Below are positions 28,674 to 40,211 of a stretch of DNA of 64,000 nucleotides, one piece after another. Location: the NCBI GenBank assembly GCA_963834875.1, contig CAWIDG010000027.1, forward strand, positions 62,001 through 126,000, given 5' to 3'. The notes under the pieces are model-generated. The model did not search any database, had not been told where the DNA came from, and saw only the letters and a program-made list of their open reading frames with translations. The stretch is from DATAGF01 sp963834875. Its GTDB lineage: Bacteria; Actinomycetota; Thermoleophilia; Miltoncostaeales; Miltoncostaeaceae. The position numbers and the translations under genes are program-made. Positions within the stretch are counted from its first letter, which is position 1. Every line of letters starts with the position of its first letter.

Positions 28674-30414
28674 CGGCGCGCGATGTTAGCGCGGGCTCGA
28701 GCTCGACCCGCCCGCGCAGCGGCTCGACCCGCACGACGCGGGCCTCGAGCACGTCGCCGAGGCGGATGCGGCGGCCGGTGGCCGCGCCGACCAGCGCGAC
28801 CCCGAGCGGGTCCGCGCGGTAGTGGTCGTCCTCCAGGCGCCGCGAGGGGAGGAACCCCGTGAACACCTCGTCGAAGACCGCGAACAGGCCGGCGTCGATG
28901 AGGCCGGTGACGGTGCACCGGACTGGGACCTCCCATCCGCCGTCCGCGAGACGGTCCCTCAGCAGGTAGGCGGCGCAGACGGCGTCGGCGCGGCGCTCCA
29001 CGTCGGCCGCCTCGCGCTCGGTCGCCGACGAGTGGTCGGCGGCCTCGTCGAGCTCGGCGGGGCCGGGGCCGGGATCGCCGATGCCCAGGGCGTCCAGGAG
29101 GCTCCGGTGCACGAGCAGGTCGGGGTAGCGGCGGATCGGCGAGGTGAAGTGGAGGTAGGCCGGGCTCGCGAGCCCCGAGTGGCCGGGCTCGGCCGGCGAG
29201 TAATGGGCCTGGCGCAGGGACCGGAGAACGAGCGGCCAGAGCGCCCGGCCGTCGGCCCCCCGGGCCGCGATGTGGCGGGCCACCTCCCGGGCCGCCTCGG
29301 CGGCGGCGCGCCGGCACTGGGCGGGCCCGAGCTCGCCGCCCGGGAGCGGAGGCGTCGGCACGCCCAGCTCGTCGAGCTGTGCGTAGAGCAGCTCGATGCG
29401 GCTCTGCGCGGGCTCCTCGTGATGGCGGAAGACCGTCGGCGCCGCGCGTGCGATGAGGTAGCGGGCGACGGCCTCGTTGGCGGCGATCATGCACTCCTCG
29501 ACGAGGGAGTGGGCCGGCGTCTGGCCCTCCAGCCGGATCGCGGCGACCCGGTCGCCGTCGAAGCGCACGACCGGCTCGGCCGACTCGGCCTCGAGCGCCC
29601 CGCGCTGCAGCCGCCGCTCGCGGAGGGCGGCGGCGATCGTCGCGGCGCGGCGGAGGTCGAACTCGAGCGCCGGGTCGCCCAGGCCGCCTCCGGCGAGGAG
29701 GGCGTCCACCTCGGGGTAGGTCAGGCGGCGCTCGGAGCGGATGAGGGAGCGCGAGAAGCGCGTCTCGCCGACGGTCCCGTCGCCGCCCACCACCATCTCC
29801 ACCGTCACGGCGGCCCGGTCGGCGCCGGGGCGCAGGCTGCAGAGGTCCGACGACAGGCGCTCGGGCAGCATCGGGACCACCGACGCCGGGGACGTAGACC
29901 GAGTTGCCGCGCCGCGCGGCCTCGCGGTCGAGCGCGCCACCCGCCGGCACGAAGCGCGACACGTCGGCGATGTGCACCCAGAGCCGCGTCGCCTCGCCGC
30001 CCTCCGGGCGCGACGGCGATCGCGTCGTCGTGGTCCTTGGCGCCCTCGGGATCGATGGTGATGACGCGCTGCTCGCGGAGGTCGCGCCGTCCCGGGTCGG
30101 CGCCGCCGGTCGAACTCGTCGGCCTCGTCGGCCTCGCGCAGCGCGGCGCGCGGGAAGGGACGCGACAGGCCCCCGGCCGCGAGGAGCCCGTCCAGCGCGG
30201 CGCGCGGCGAGGACGCGGGGCCGAGGACCTCGCTCACCCGCCCGGCGCGGCCGCGCATGGTCACGACGACCAGGTCGCCCACCTCCGCACCGCCGCGGGC
30301 CCCCTTGGCCAGCGGGATCCGCGGCCCCGGCTCAAACGCCGGCTGGGCCGCGGCGCCGCGGCCGGCGGGCACCAGCTCGCAGACCAGGACCGCCGGCGGG
30401 CCTCCACGGCTCAT
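28615..30414 (-). CDS. rnr: Ribonuclease R/II family exoribonuclease, frame broken three times
   Basis: 3'-5' exoribonuclease. About 598 aa, short for RNase R because the N-terminal cold-shock domains are reduced to one small region. Catalytic Asp cluster visible as ITIDPEGAKDHDDAIAV and HIADVSRFV; FRHHEEPAQSRIELLYAQL and AYLHFTSPIRRYPDLLVHR follow, then a C-terminal S1 domain (VPVRCTVTGLIDAGLFAVF). Breaks near 30110 (GTCGAC read as GTCGAAC), 30010 (extra G in CCCGGAGGG) and 29885 (extra C in a C run). ATG at 30412-30414, 3 bp after the ctpA stop. Overlaps smpB by 59 bp. Confidence 0.9.
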   Translation of the reverse strand: MSRGGPPAVLVCELVPAGRGAAAQPAFEPGPRIPLAKGARGGAEVGDLVVVTMRGRAGRVSEVLGPASSPRAALDGLLAAGGLSRPFPRAALREADEADEFDRRRRPGTARPPRAARHHHRSRGRQGPRRRDRRRARRAARRRGSGCTSPTCRASCRRVARSTARPRGAATRSTSPASVVPMLPERLSSDLCSLRPGADRAAVTVEMVVGGDGTVGETRFSRSLIRSERRLTYPEVDALLAGGGLGDPALEFDLRRAATIAAALRERRLQRGALEAESAEPVVRFDGDRVAAIRLEGQTPAHSLVEECMIAANEAVARYLIARAAPTVFRHHEEPAQSRIELLYAQLDELGVPTPPLPGGELGPAQCRRAAAEAAREVARHIAARGADGRALWPLVLRSLRQAHYSPAEPGHSGLASPAYLHFTSPIRRYPDLLVHRSLLDALGIGDPGPGPAELDEAADHSSATEREAADVERRADAVCAAYLLRDRLADGGWEVPVRCTVTGLIDAGLFAVFDEVFTGFLPSRRLEDDHYRADPLGVALVGAATGRRIRLGDVLEARVVRVEPLRGRVELEPALTSRADVSSQEGGRRRRALSRRRA

Positions 30415-30417
30415 CGC

Positions 30418-31617
30418 TCAGGCGGCGGCGGCCGCGAGCGCCACCCCCCGCTGCAGGGCCTCGTCCCGCCGCGGCGTGGCAGGGTCGTCAACGACCCGCA
30501 CATCGGGCGGCAGGCCGCGCGCGGCCAGGTCGAACCCGTCCGGGGTCAGGTAGCGCGCGGTGGTCAGCTTGAGGGCTCCGCCGTCCCGCAGCGGGCGGGT
30601 GCTCTGGACCAGCGCCTTGCCGAAGGTGCGCTCGCCCACCAGCTCGGCGCGGTCGGCGTCGCGCAGGGCACCGGCCACGATCTCGCTCGCGCTGGCGCTG
30701 CCGCGGTCGACGAGGACGACGAGCGGCAGGTCGCCGGCGGCCGGCGTTCCCTCCGAGCGGAAGACCCGCCTCGGCGAGTGCAGCCCCTCGGTGACGACCA
30801 CCTCCGAGGCGTCGGGCAGGAACACCCCCGCCACCCCGACCGCCTCGTTCACGAGGCCGCCGGGGTCTCCGCGCATGTCGAGCACCAGCGACGTGACGCC
30901 CTTCTCGCGCAGCGCCTCGACGGCGTCGGCGAGCGCGTCGGCCGACCCCTTCGTGAACTGTGCGAGGCGCAGGTAGCCGACCTTCTCCCCGCGCGCGGTC
31001 TCCACCCGCGAGTCCACGGCCGGCACCCGGATGCGCTCACGCTCGAGCTCGTAGCGGCGGGTCGCGCTACCCGGGGAGGCGATGCCCAGGCGCACCGTCG
31101 TGCCCTTCGGGCCGCGGATCCCCGCCACCACCGAGTCGAGCACCCGCCCCGTCACGGGGGTGCCCTCCACCGACACGAGCCGGTCGCCGGCCCGGATGCC
31201 GGCCTCGGCGGCGGGGCTCTCCTCGAACACGCGCGTGATCACGATCTGCTCGCCGCGCTGGGCCACCTGCAGGCCGACGCCGTAGTACTCGCCCTCGTTG
31301 CGCTGGCGCAGGGCCTCCAGCTCCTCGGGGTCGAGGTAGTCGGTGTACGGGTCGCCCAGCGCGGCGATGATTCCCTGGACCGATGAGCGCTCGAGCTGCG
31401 TGGCGTCGATCGGCTCGTAGTAGTCGTTCTCGAGCACCTCGAGCACCTGGGAGCCGAGGTCCTCCCCGCTGTCGCCCAGCAGGATGCTCCGCAGCGGATC
31501 CGAGAGGCGCGTGAGCCCCGTGGCCTGGGCGTGACCGCCCACGACCACGCCGCCCACGAATGCGGCCAGCACCACCAGGACGGCGGCGACGACGGAGAGG
31601 ATCCGGCGCGGGCTCAT
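30418..31617 (-). CDS. ctpA: S41 carboxy-terminal processing protease
   Basis: 399 aa, intact. An N-terminal membrane anchor (ILSVVAAVLVVLAAFVGGVV) holds it outside the membrane. A PDZ domain (GVGLQVAQRGEQIVITRVFE) is followed by the S41 core with the serine nucleophile in DRGSASASEIVAGA and the lysine in ERTFGKALVQ. Processes or degrades secreted and envelope proteins from their C-termini. ATG at 31615-31617. Follows ftsEX, the usual order ftsE-ftsX-ctpA, in which FtsEX drives a periplasmic hydrolase. Confidence 0.93.
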   Translation of the reverse strand: MSPRRILSVVAAVLVVLAAFVGGVVVGGHAQATGLTRLSDPLRSILLGDSGEDLGSQVLEVLENDYYEPIDATQLERSSVQGIIAALGDPYTDYLDPEELEALRQRNEGEYYGVGLQVAQRGEQIVITRVFEESPAAEAGIRAGDRLVSVEGTPVTGRVLDSVVAGIRGPKGTTVRLGIASPGSATRRYELERERIRVPAVDSRVETARGEKVGYLRLAQFTKGSADALADAVEALREKGVTSLVLDMRGDPGGLVNEAVGVAGVFLPDASEVVVTEGLHSPRRVFRSEGTPAAGDLPLVVLVDRGSASASEIVAGALRDADRAELVGERTFGKALVQSTRPLRDGGALKLTTARYLTPDGFDLAARGLPPDVRVVDDPATPRRDEALQRGVALAAAAA

Positions 31618-31704
31618 GGTCGTGTGCGGCCGCTCACAGCGCCCGCCGATGATACGCGCGCCCCGGGGCGGCGCCCCTGGAGGCGGTCCGGCGCCGGCGG
31701 CGGG

Positions 31705-32601
31705 CTACACTTTGAGGAAGCGGCGCAGTGTGAGGCCGCTGCCGATGGCGCCCACGATCGCGCCGGCGGCGATGAGCACCAGGCCGAGCAGCGGGAAGCC
31801 GATCGTCGTGGCCTCGTCGCGCTGCAGCGCGCTGTCGGTGCCGTCGATCCACTGGTCGACGACGCCGACCTTGACGGCCCACAGCAGGGCGACGGAGAGG
31901 ACGGCGCCGACCAGGCCGCAGATGATCCCCTCGATCACGAACGGCCAGCGGATGAACCAGTTCGTGGCGCCGACCAGCTTCATGACCTCCACCTCGCGGC
32001 GGCGGGCGAAGATCGACAGGCGGATCGTGTTGCCGATCAGCAGGATCGACGCCACCAGCAGGATCGTGATCAGCGCGAGCCCCGCCCACTGGATGAAGCG
32101 CGCGACGGTCAGCAGCTTGTCGGTGGTCTCCTTGCCGTAGGAGACGCCGAGCTCCTCATCGACCGCGGGGTACGAGTCGATGGCCGCGATGACCTCGTCG
32201 GCCTGCTCGGCCGCGCCCGGCTTGATCCGGAAGTTGGCCGGGATCGGGTTGGAGCTGAGGAAGTCGGTGACCGACGGGTCCTTGAGGCGCCCGCGCAGCT
32301 CCTCGAGGGCCTGGTCCTTGTTGATGTACGTGAACTCCTGGACCAGCCCCTGCGCCTGGAGCTCCTTGAGCTCGTTCTGCAGGGCGTTGACCTGGGCGAC
32401 CTTCGCCGAGTCGGAGATGTAGGCCCGGATGTCCACCCGTTCCTTCTGCGAGTCGACGGTCAACTGCACGTAGAGGAACGAGGGGATGAACGCCCCGAGG
32501 ATGAAGACCGCGATCAGGACGGTCACGGTCGCCGCGATCGAGACCGCGACGTTCGCGCGGATCGAACGGATGGCCTCTGCCAGGAAGAAGCGCGGTCTCA
32601 C
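31705..32601 (-). CDS. ftsX: Cell division ABC permease FtsX
   Basis: 298 aa, intact. One N-terminal helix (about residues 18-40), an extracellular domain (about 45-170) and three C-terminal helices (ALITILLVASILLIGNTIRL; FVIEGIICGLVGAVLSVALL; LLGLVLIAAGAIVGAIGSGL), the standard FtsX topology. Transmits ATP-driven movement from FtsE to peptidoglycan hydrolases at the septum. ATG at 32599-32601, 7 bp after the ftsE stop. Confidence 0.95.
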   Translation of the reverse strand: MRPRFFLAEAIRSIRANVAVSIAATVTVLIAVFILGAFIPSFLYVQLTVDSQKERVDIRAYISDSAKVAQVNALQNELKELQAQGLVQEFTYINKDQALEELRGRLKDPSVTDFLSSNPIPANFRIKPGAAEQADEVIAAIDSYPAVDEELGVSYGKETTDKLLTVARFIQWAGLALITILLVASILLIGNTIRLSIFARRREVEVMKLVGATNWFIRWPFVIEGIICGLVGAVLSVALLWAVKVGVVDQWIDGTDSALQRDEATTIGFPLLGLVLIAAGAIVGAIGSGLTLRRFLKV

Positions 32602-32607
32602 GAGGCG

Positions 32608-33297
32608 CTAGTAGTCGACGCGGGCGTAGCGGCCCTGGCGCTGGTCGCGGACGACCCTGCCGTCCTCGAGCCCCACGACCCGCATCTGCATCTTGTCGAC
32701 CATCTCGCGGTCGTGCGTGGCCATGATGACCGTCGTGCCGGTGCGGTTGATGCGGTAGAGCAGCTGCATGATGCCGATCGAGGTCTCGGGGTCGAGGTTC
32801 CCGGTCGGCTCGTCGGCGATCAGCAGGCGCGGGTGGTTGACGAACGCGCGCGCGATCGAGACGCGCTGCTGCTCGCCGCCCGACAGCTCGTTCGGGTAGC
32901 GGTCGCCCTTGTCGGACAGGCCCACCAGGGTGAGGATCTCCGGCACCTTGCGCCGGGTGTTGCGCGGGTTCTCGCCGATCACCTGGAGCGCGTAGGCCAC
33001 GTTGTCGTAGACCGTGCGGCCGGCCAGGAGCTTGAAGTCCTGGAAGACGCAGCCGATGGCGCGCCGCAGGTAGGGGACCTTCGACCGGCGCAGGTGGTTG
33101 AGGTTGCGCCCCCCCACCGTGATCGTGCCCTCCGTGGGGTCGAACTCCTTCAGCAGCAGCCGGATGAAGGTCGACTTGCCGGAGCCGGAGGGGCCCACCA
33201 GGAAGACGAACTCGCCGCTCTCGATCGAGAGGGAGACGTCGTCGAGGCCGAGGACGTTGGGGTCGTAGCGCTTCGTGACGCCCTGGAAGATGACCAT
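32608..33297 (-). CDS. ftsE: Cell division ABC ATPase FtsE
   Basis: About 229 aa from the ATG at 33295-33297 (MVIFQGVTKRYDPNVLGL), the position of the usual FtsE start. Walker A GPSGSGKSTFIRLL, Q-loop VFQDFKLL, signature LSGGEQQRVSIARA, Walker B LLIADEPTGNLD and H-loop ATHD are all canonical. The frame stays open 47 codons further, to a TTG at 33438, giving a Pro/Arg-rich extension; an ATG at 33319-33321 is also possible. I prefer the family-length start. Pairs with FtsX in divisome activation. Confidence 0.93.
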   Translation of the reverse strand: MVIFQGVTKRYDPNVLGLDDVSLSIESGEFVFLVGPSGSGKSTFIRLLLKEFDPTEGTITVGGRNLNHLRRSKVPYLRRAIGCVFQDFKLLAGRTVYDNVAYALQVIGENPRNTRRKVPEILTLVGLSDKGDRYPNELSGGEQQRVSIARAFVNHPRLLIADEPTGNLDPETSIGIMQLLYRINRTGTTVIMATHDREMVDKMQMRVVGLEDGRVVRDQRQGRYARVDY

Positions 33298-33613
33298 CGG
33301 GCCCTCGCCGGGGCGCAGCATCGAGCGCCGGTCGGCGCGCGTGACGGGCACGTCGCGCTCGCTCGGGCGATCGCGACGACGACCGCGGCTGGGCGGCGTG
33401 TCGGGGACCGGGGGTGTCGGGGGCGCGTCGGTGCTCAAGGCGAAGACCGCTGCGGAGGCTCGCGCGACGGGGCAGGACTGGGCACGTCTCGGCCACCGGC
33501 CGCCGCGAGGCCACGGCAGGGTAGCGGGTGCCGGATGCCGGAGTCAATCGAGGCGGGAAATCGCTGCAACGGCGCGCATTCCATCGCTGCGCACCGCTTC
33601 GACGCGGCCGGGA

Positions 33614-34793
33614 TCAGTCCTCCGCACCCCCGTGCCGGCCCGCGCCGGGCCCGGGGGCGGCCCTCGCGCGCCGCTCGAGCTCGGCGCGGATGAAGGCGTC
33701 GATGTCGCCGTCGAGCACCCCCTGGGCGTTGCCCGTCTCCTGCCCGGTGCGCAGGTCCTTGACCATCGTGTACGGATGCACCACGTAGGAGCGGATCTGG
33801 CTCCCGAAGCCGATGCTCTGGCTCTCGCCGCGGCTCCTGGCCGCCTCGGCGTCGCGCCGCTCGAGCTCGGCCTGCACCAGCCGGGCCCGCAGCAGGGCCA
33901 TGGCCGTCGCGCGGTTCTGCGTCTGGGAGCGCTCGTTCTGGCACTGGACGACGATCTTCGTGGGGAGGTGCGTGATGCGGACCGCCGAGTCGGTCTTGTT
34001 GACGTGCTGCCCCCCGGCGCCGCTGGCCCGGTAGGTGTCGACCTTCAGGTCCTTGTCGAGGATCTCGACGTCCACGGACTCGTCGACGAGGGGCGCGACG
34101 TCGACCGCGGCGAACGAGGTCTGGCGGCGGTTGGCCGCGTCGAACGGGGACAGCCGCACCAGCCGGTGCACGCCCCGCTCGGCCGACAGCAGGCCGTAGG
34201 CGTTCTCGCCGTGGGCGGTGAAGGTCGCCGACTTGATGCCGGCCTCGGCCCCCTCCTGGACCTCCTTGAGGTCGGTCCGGAGCCCCCGCCGCTCGGCCCA
34301 GCGGAGGTACATCCGCAGCAGCATCTCGGCCCAGTCCTGGGCGTCGGTGCCGCCCTCGCCGGCGTTGATGGTCACGAGGGCGTCGCCGCCGTCGTGCTCG
34401 CCCGAGAACAGGCGCGCCTCCTCCAGGCCACCCAGGCGGTCCTCCGCCTCGGCGATGCCGTCCGCCAGCTCCGCCAGCAGGGCGGTGTCGGGATCTCCCG
34501 GCGCCTGCTCCTCGCGCAGGAGCTCCGCCATCTCCGCGAGCGAGGAGACCTCCTCGGTGAGCTGCCGGTAGGCGCTCAGGCGGCCGGCGGCGGCGGCGTG
34601 CTGCGCGGAGACCGCGGCCGCGCGGGCCTGGTCGTCCCAGAAGCCCGGCGCGCCCATCTCGCGCTCGAGCTCGGCCACCCGGCGCTCGAGGGCCGGCGGG
34701 TCAAAGATAGTCGCCCAGGACGCCGGCCCTCTCGCGAAGGCGTGAGGCGCGCTGGACGAGGTCGTCGAGCGACAGCGTCGGCTCGGTGCTCAT
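33614..34793 (-). CDS. prfB: Peptide chain release factor 2, with programmed +1 frameshift
   Basis: Reads UGA and UAA stop codons. The ATG at 34791-34793 opens a 30-codon frame (MSTEPTLSLDDLVQRASRLR onward) ending TAT-CTT-TGA-C, with the TGA at 34701-34703. A +1 slip at CTT gives GDYLDPPALERRVAELERE and the main 362-codon frame, so the site is the classical prfB autoregulatory frameshift: low RF2 favours the slip. The main frame holds the SPF tripeptide (RLVRLSPFDAANRRQ) and the GGQ loop (SGAGGQHVNKTDSAVRIT). About 392 aa in total. Lies between ftsE and secA. Confidence 0.97.
34696..34712 (-). promoter_or_regulatory. prfB recoding site CTTTGAC
   Basis: The slippery codon CTT (complement of 34704-34706), the in-frame TGA (34701-34703) and the following C are all conserved. 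Upstream, TGGGCGAC is only a weak stand-in for the internal Shine-Dalgarno AGGGGG of E. coli. Confidence 0.92.
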
Positions 34794-34829
34794 CGGGGCT
34801 CCAATCCTGACGGCGCGGTGCGGCGGCCC

Positions 34830-37451
<2,622 letters not shown>

Positions 37452-37522
37452 CCAGCGGGCTCCCGGGGCGGGGACACGGCCGGCTCATCGTAGCGCGCAG
37501 CCTCCGGGCGCTGGGTGCCCCA

Positions 37523-37559
37523 CAGAACGGAACCCCAAGGCGTCCGCAGAACGGAACCC
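37523..37559. repeat. Tandem 13-bp repeat next to repeat R1
   Basis: CAGAACGGAACCC occurs at 37523-37535 and again at 37547-37559, a 24-bp period, directly at the outer edge of the dispersed hairpin element. It lies in the untranslated gap between secA and hpf. Confidence 0.8.
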
Positions 37560-37676
37560 GAGGGCACCGAGGCGTGAATTCCGGCCTCTCGCCCCGCCGA
37601 AGGCGGTAAGGCCGGATTAGGCCGCATCTGCGAGATCGGCGCGCCCCGGCCGAAGGCCGGAGCCGATCTCGCCGGC
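37552..37676 (-). repeat. Dispersed double-hairpin element, copy R1
   Basis: About 120 bp in the hpf-secA gap, minus orientation relative to R2. Hairpin 1 has arms GCGAGATCGGC/GCCGATCTCGC around CCGGCCTTCGGCCGG. Hairpin 2 has arms CCGGCCT/AGGCCGG around CCGCCTTCGGCGG. Flanked by GGAACCCGAGGGCACCGAG on one side. It shares most bases with R2 (48034-48158); arm differences are paired so that base-pairing is kept. Confidence 0.85.
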
Positions 37677-37731
37677 GCGGCGGAGGCTCACCGTGCTCAG
37701 CGAAGGGTCAGAGCTCGGCCAACGCCGTGAC

Positions 37732-38295
37732 TCACTCGGGGCCGATCAGGCCGTAGTTGCCGTCGCGGCGGCGGTAGACGACGTTGACCTCCCCGCCCTC
37801 GCTGCGGAAGACGTAGAACTCGTGGCCGAGCATCTCCATGTTGAGCGCGGCCTCCTCAGCGGTCATGGGCTTCATGTCGAAGCTCTTGCGCCGCATCAGG
37901 CGGGGCCGCCCCTCGCCCCCGGCGGGCGGGAGGAGGACCTCGTCTCCTGCGCGGGCCGCCGCGTCGCCGGCCGGTCCTCGGCCGCCGTGGGCCTTGCGCC
38001 GCTCGCGGTAGCGCCGCGCCTGGCGCTCGAGCTTGCGGGCCGCCTGGTCGATCGCGGCGTACATGTCCTCCGCGCTCTCGCGCACCCGCAGGACCGGGCC
38101 CTTCGTGCGCACCGTCACCTCGGCGATCTGCGAGCGCTCGATCTTCGGGTTCTTCTCGACCGACAGCTCGAGCTCGACCGTCATGGCGTCGTCCCACGGA
38201 GGCATGATGCGGGCGAGCCGCTCCAGCTTCTGCTCCGCGTGATCGAAGAGGGCGTCGGTGACGGAGGTGTTCCTCCCCTTGACCTGGAGCTGCAC
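37732..38295 (-). CDS. hpf: Ribosome hibernation promoting factor, long form
   Basis: 187 aa, intact. The N-terminal S30AE/YfiA domain (VTDALFDHAEQKLERLARIM; VEKNPKIERSQIAEVTVRT) binds the decoding centre, and a flexible linker leads to the C-terminal dimerisation domain (FDMKPMTAEEAALNMEMLGH, then FYVFRSEGGEVNVVYRRRDG), which pairs ribosomes into inactive 100S particles. Long forms are the rule in Gram-positive phyla. ATG at 38293-38295. Repeat R1 lies between its stop and secA. Confidence 0.95.
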   Translation of the reverse strand: MQLQVKGRNTSVTDALFDHAEQKLERLARIMPPWDDAMTVELELSVEKNPKIERSQIAEVTVRTKGPVLRVRESAEDMYAAIDQAARKLERQARRYRERRKAHGGRGPAGDAAARAGDEVLLPPAGGEGRPRLMRRKSFDMKPMTAEEAALNMEMLGHEFYVFRSEGGEVNVVYRRRDGNYGLIGPE

Positions 38296-38361
38296 GGTCG
38301 CCCCCTCCCGTCGCGTTCGGTCGCCTCATCCTAGAACGGGAGACGGCCTCCGACGAGGGCC

Positions 38362-39039
38362 TCATCGCCCCCGCAGTGCCCGGGCGAAGCAGGCCGCGCC
38401 GACCGTGCGCGCGCCGCCGGCCCGCAGGGCGCGAGCGCAGTCGGCGAGGGTCGCGCCGGTCGTGTGGACGTCGTCCACGAGGACGGCGTGCGCCGGCACC
38501 GGATCGGCACCGGCGGGAGCGAACGCGCCCGCGGCCTGGCGCGCTCGGGCCGTCGCGGAGGCGCCGCGCTGGGCGGGCTCCTCGCGCACCCGCGCGAGCG
38601 ACTCCGCCACCGGGCGCCCCCAGCGGCGGGCGAGCTCGCGCGCGATCAGCAGGCTCTGATTGAAGCCCCGCGCCGCGAGCCGCCGCGGCCCCAACGGCAC
38701 CGGGACGAGCGCCGCGCCGAGGGGCGGCGCCGGCACCGCCTGCGCGATCCGCTCGGCGAGGACGGCGGCGAGCGCCCGGCGGCGGCCGTCCTTCAGCGCC
38801 GCGACGAGCGCCGGTGCCGCGGCCGAGTATGCGACCGCCTGCCGCGCTCCGGCGACCCGGCCGCGGCAGCCCGGGCACCGGCCCACGGGTACCGGTACCG
38901 GCGCCCCGCACCCCTCGCAGAGCGGCGGCTCCAGCGGCTCGAGGGAGCACAGGCAGCCGGCGCAGGCGACGGGCCCGGGCAGGCCGCAGGCGGCGCAGGC
39001 CGGCGGGAGCAGGAGGTCGAGGAGGCGTCCCACGGGCAT
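38362..39039 (-). CDS. comF: ComF-family phosphoribosyltransferase-like protein
   Basis: 225 aa, intact. The N-terminal zinc-finger region has paired cysteines (CAACGLPGPVACAGC; CEGCG and CPGC), followed by a PRTase domain with the PRPP loop VLVDDVHTTGATLADCARAL. ComF proteins serve DNA uptake in competent bacteria and have been linked to fork restart; function here is inferred. ATG at 39037-39039. Lies between hpf and mtnA. No other competence gene is in the window. Confidence 0.85.
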   Translation of the reverse strand: MPVGRLLDLLLPPACAACGLPGPVACAGCLCSLEPLEPPLCEGCGAPVPVPVGRCPGCRGRVAGARQAVAYSAAAPALVAALKDGRRRALAAVLAERIAQAVPAPPLGAALVPVPLGPRRLAARGFNQSLLIARELARRWGRPVAESLARVREEPAQRGASATARARQAAGAFAPAGADPVPAHAVLVDDVHTTGATLADCARALRAGGARTVGAACFARALRGR

Positions 39040-39094
39040 GCCTCAGCGTGGACGCCTCCCGCGCACGGGAGGCGCGCTGCGTGTGCCAGGGGGC

Positions 39095-40187
39095 TCACGG
39101 GAGCGTGCCGACCGCCGCGCGGAGCGAGCGCTCGTACGGTGGGCGGTGCACCCCAGCCTCGGTCACGATGGCCGAGACCAGCCGCGCGGGCGTCACGTCG
39201 AAGGCGGGGTTGGCCACGCTCGCCCCCTCCGGGGCCGCCGGGCGGCCGAAGAGGCCGAGGCCCCGCACCTCGTCGGCGGCCCGCTCCTCGATGACGACGT
39301 CCGACCCGGCCGGCGTCGAACGGGTCGAGGGTGGTGGTGGGCGCGGCCACGATCAACGGGATCCCGTGCTCGCGGGCCAGGATGGCGAGCCCGTAGGTGC
39401 CGACCTTGTTGACCACGTCGCCGTTGGCGGCGATGCGGTCCGCGCCGACGACGACGTGCGTGACGCGGCCCGACGCCATCAGCGTCGCCGCCGCCACGTC
39501 GGCGATGAGGGTGTACGGGATGCCCTCGCGCTCGAGCTCCCAGGCCGTGAGCCGGGCGCCCTGCAGCAGCGGGCGGGTCTCGGCGACGACCACCCGCACC
39601 GTGGGATCGGCCGCGAAGGCCGCCCGGACCACGCCGAGCGCGGTGCCGTAGCCGCCGGTCGCGAGCGCGCCGGTGTTGCAGTGGGTGAGGATCCGCGCGC
39701 CCCGCGATATGAGCCCGAGGGCGTGGCCGCCCATGCGCTCGCAGCGCTCGACCTCGTCGGCGTGAAGGGCACGGGCGGCGTCGGCCAGGGCGGCGGCGAG
39801 CGCCTCCGGCGGCCCGGGGTGCCCGGCCGCGAGGGCCGCCTGCCCGTCGACCGCGGCGGAGAGGTTGACGGCGGTCGGGCGCGCGTCGCGCAGCGCGGCC
39901 GCCGCGCGGGCGACCTCCTCCTTGACCGCGGCGAGGCCACCCCCGGCGGCACGGCGGGCGGCGAGGGCGACCCCCATGGCCCCCGCGACGCCGATGGCCG
40001 GGGCGCCGCGGACGACCATCGCGCGGATCGCGTCGACGACCTCCTCCCATCCGAGCAGGGTCACGGTCACGACCTCGCCCGGGAGGCGGGTCTGATCGAG
40101 CATCTCGACCACGCCGTCGCCGAGGCGGAGGATGTCCCGGGGCGCCAGGCCCGGGGGCGCCGGGGGCGTCGTCCCGGAGGCCGTCAC
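39095..40187 (-). CDS. mtnA: S-methyl-5-thioribose-1-phosphate isomerase, frame broken once
   Basis: Isomerises methylthioribose-1-P to methylthioribulose-1-P in methionine salvage. About 363 aa. The active-site cysteine segment ILTHCNTGALATGGYGTALG and aspartate segment VVGADRIAANGDVVNKVG are intact, and the C-terminus has SVANPAFDVTPARLVSAIVT. The break is at 39316-39321: plus-strand GTCGACG reads GTCGAACG; repair gives LDPSTPAGSDVVIEERAADE. GTG start at 40185-40187. No other salvage gene is nearby, so it could also act as an eIF2B-like ribose-1-phosphate isomerase paralogue. Confidence 0.9.
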
Positions 40188-40211
40188 GTCGGGGCGATCG
40201 CGAGCCGCGGG

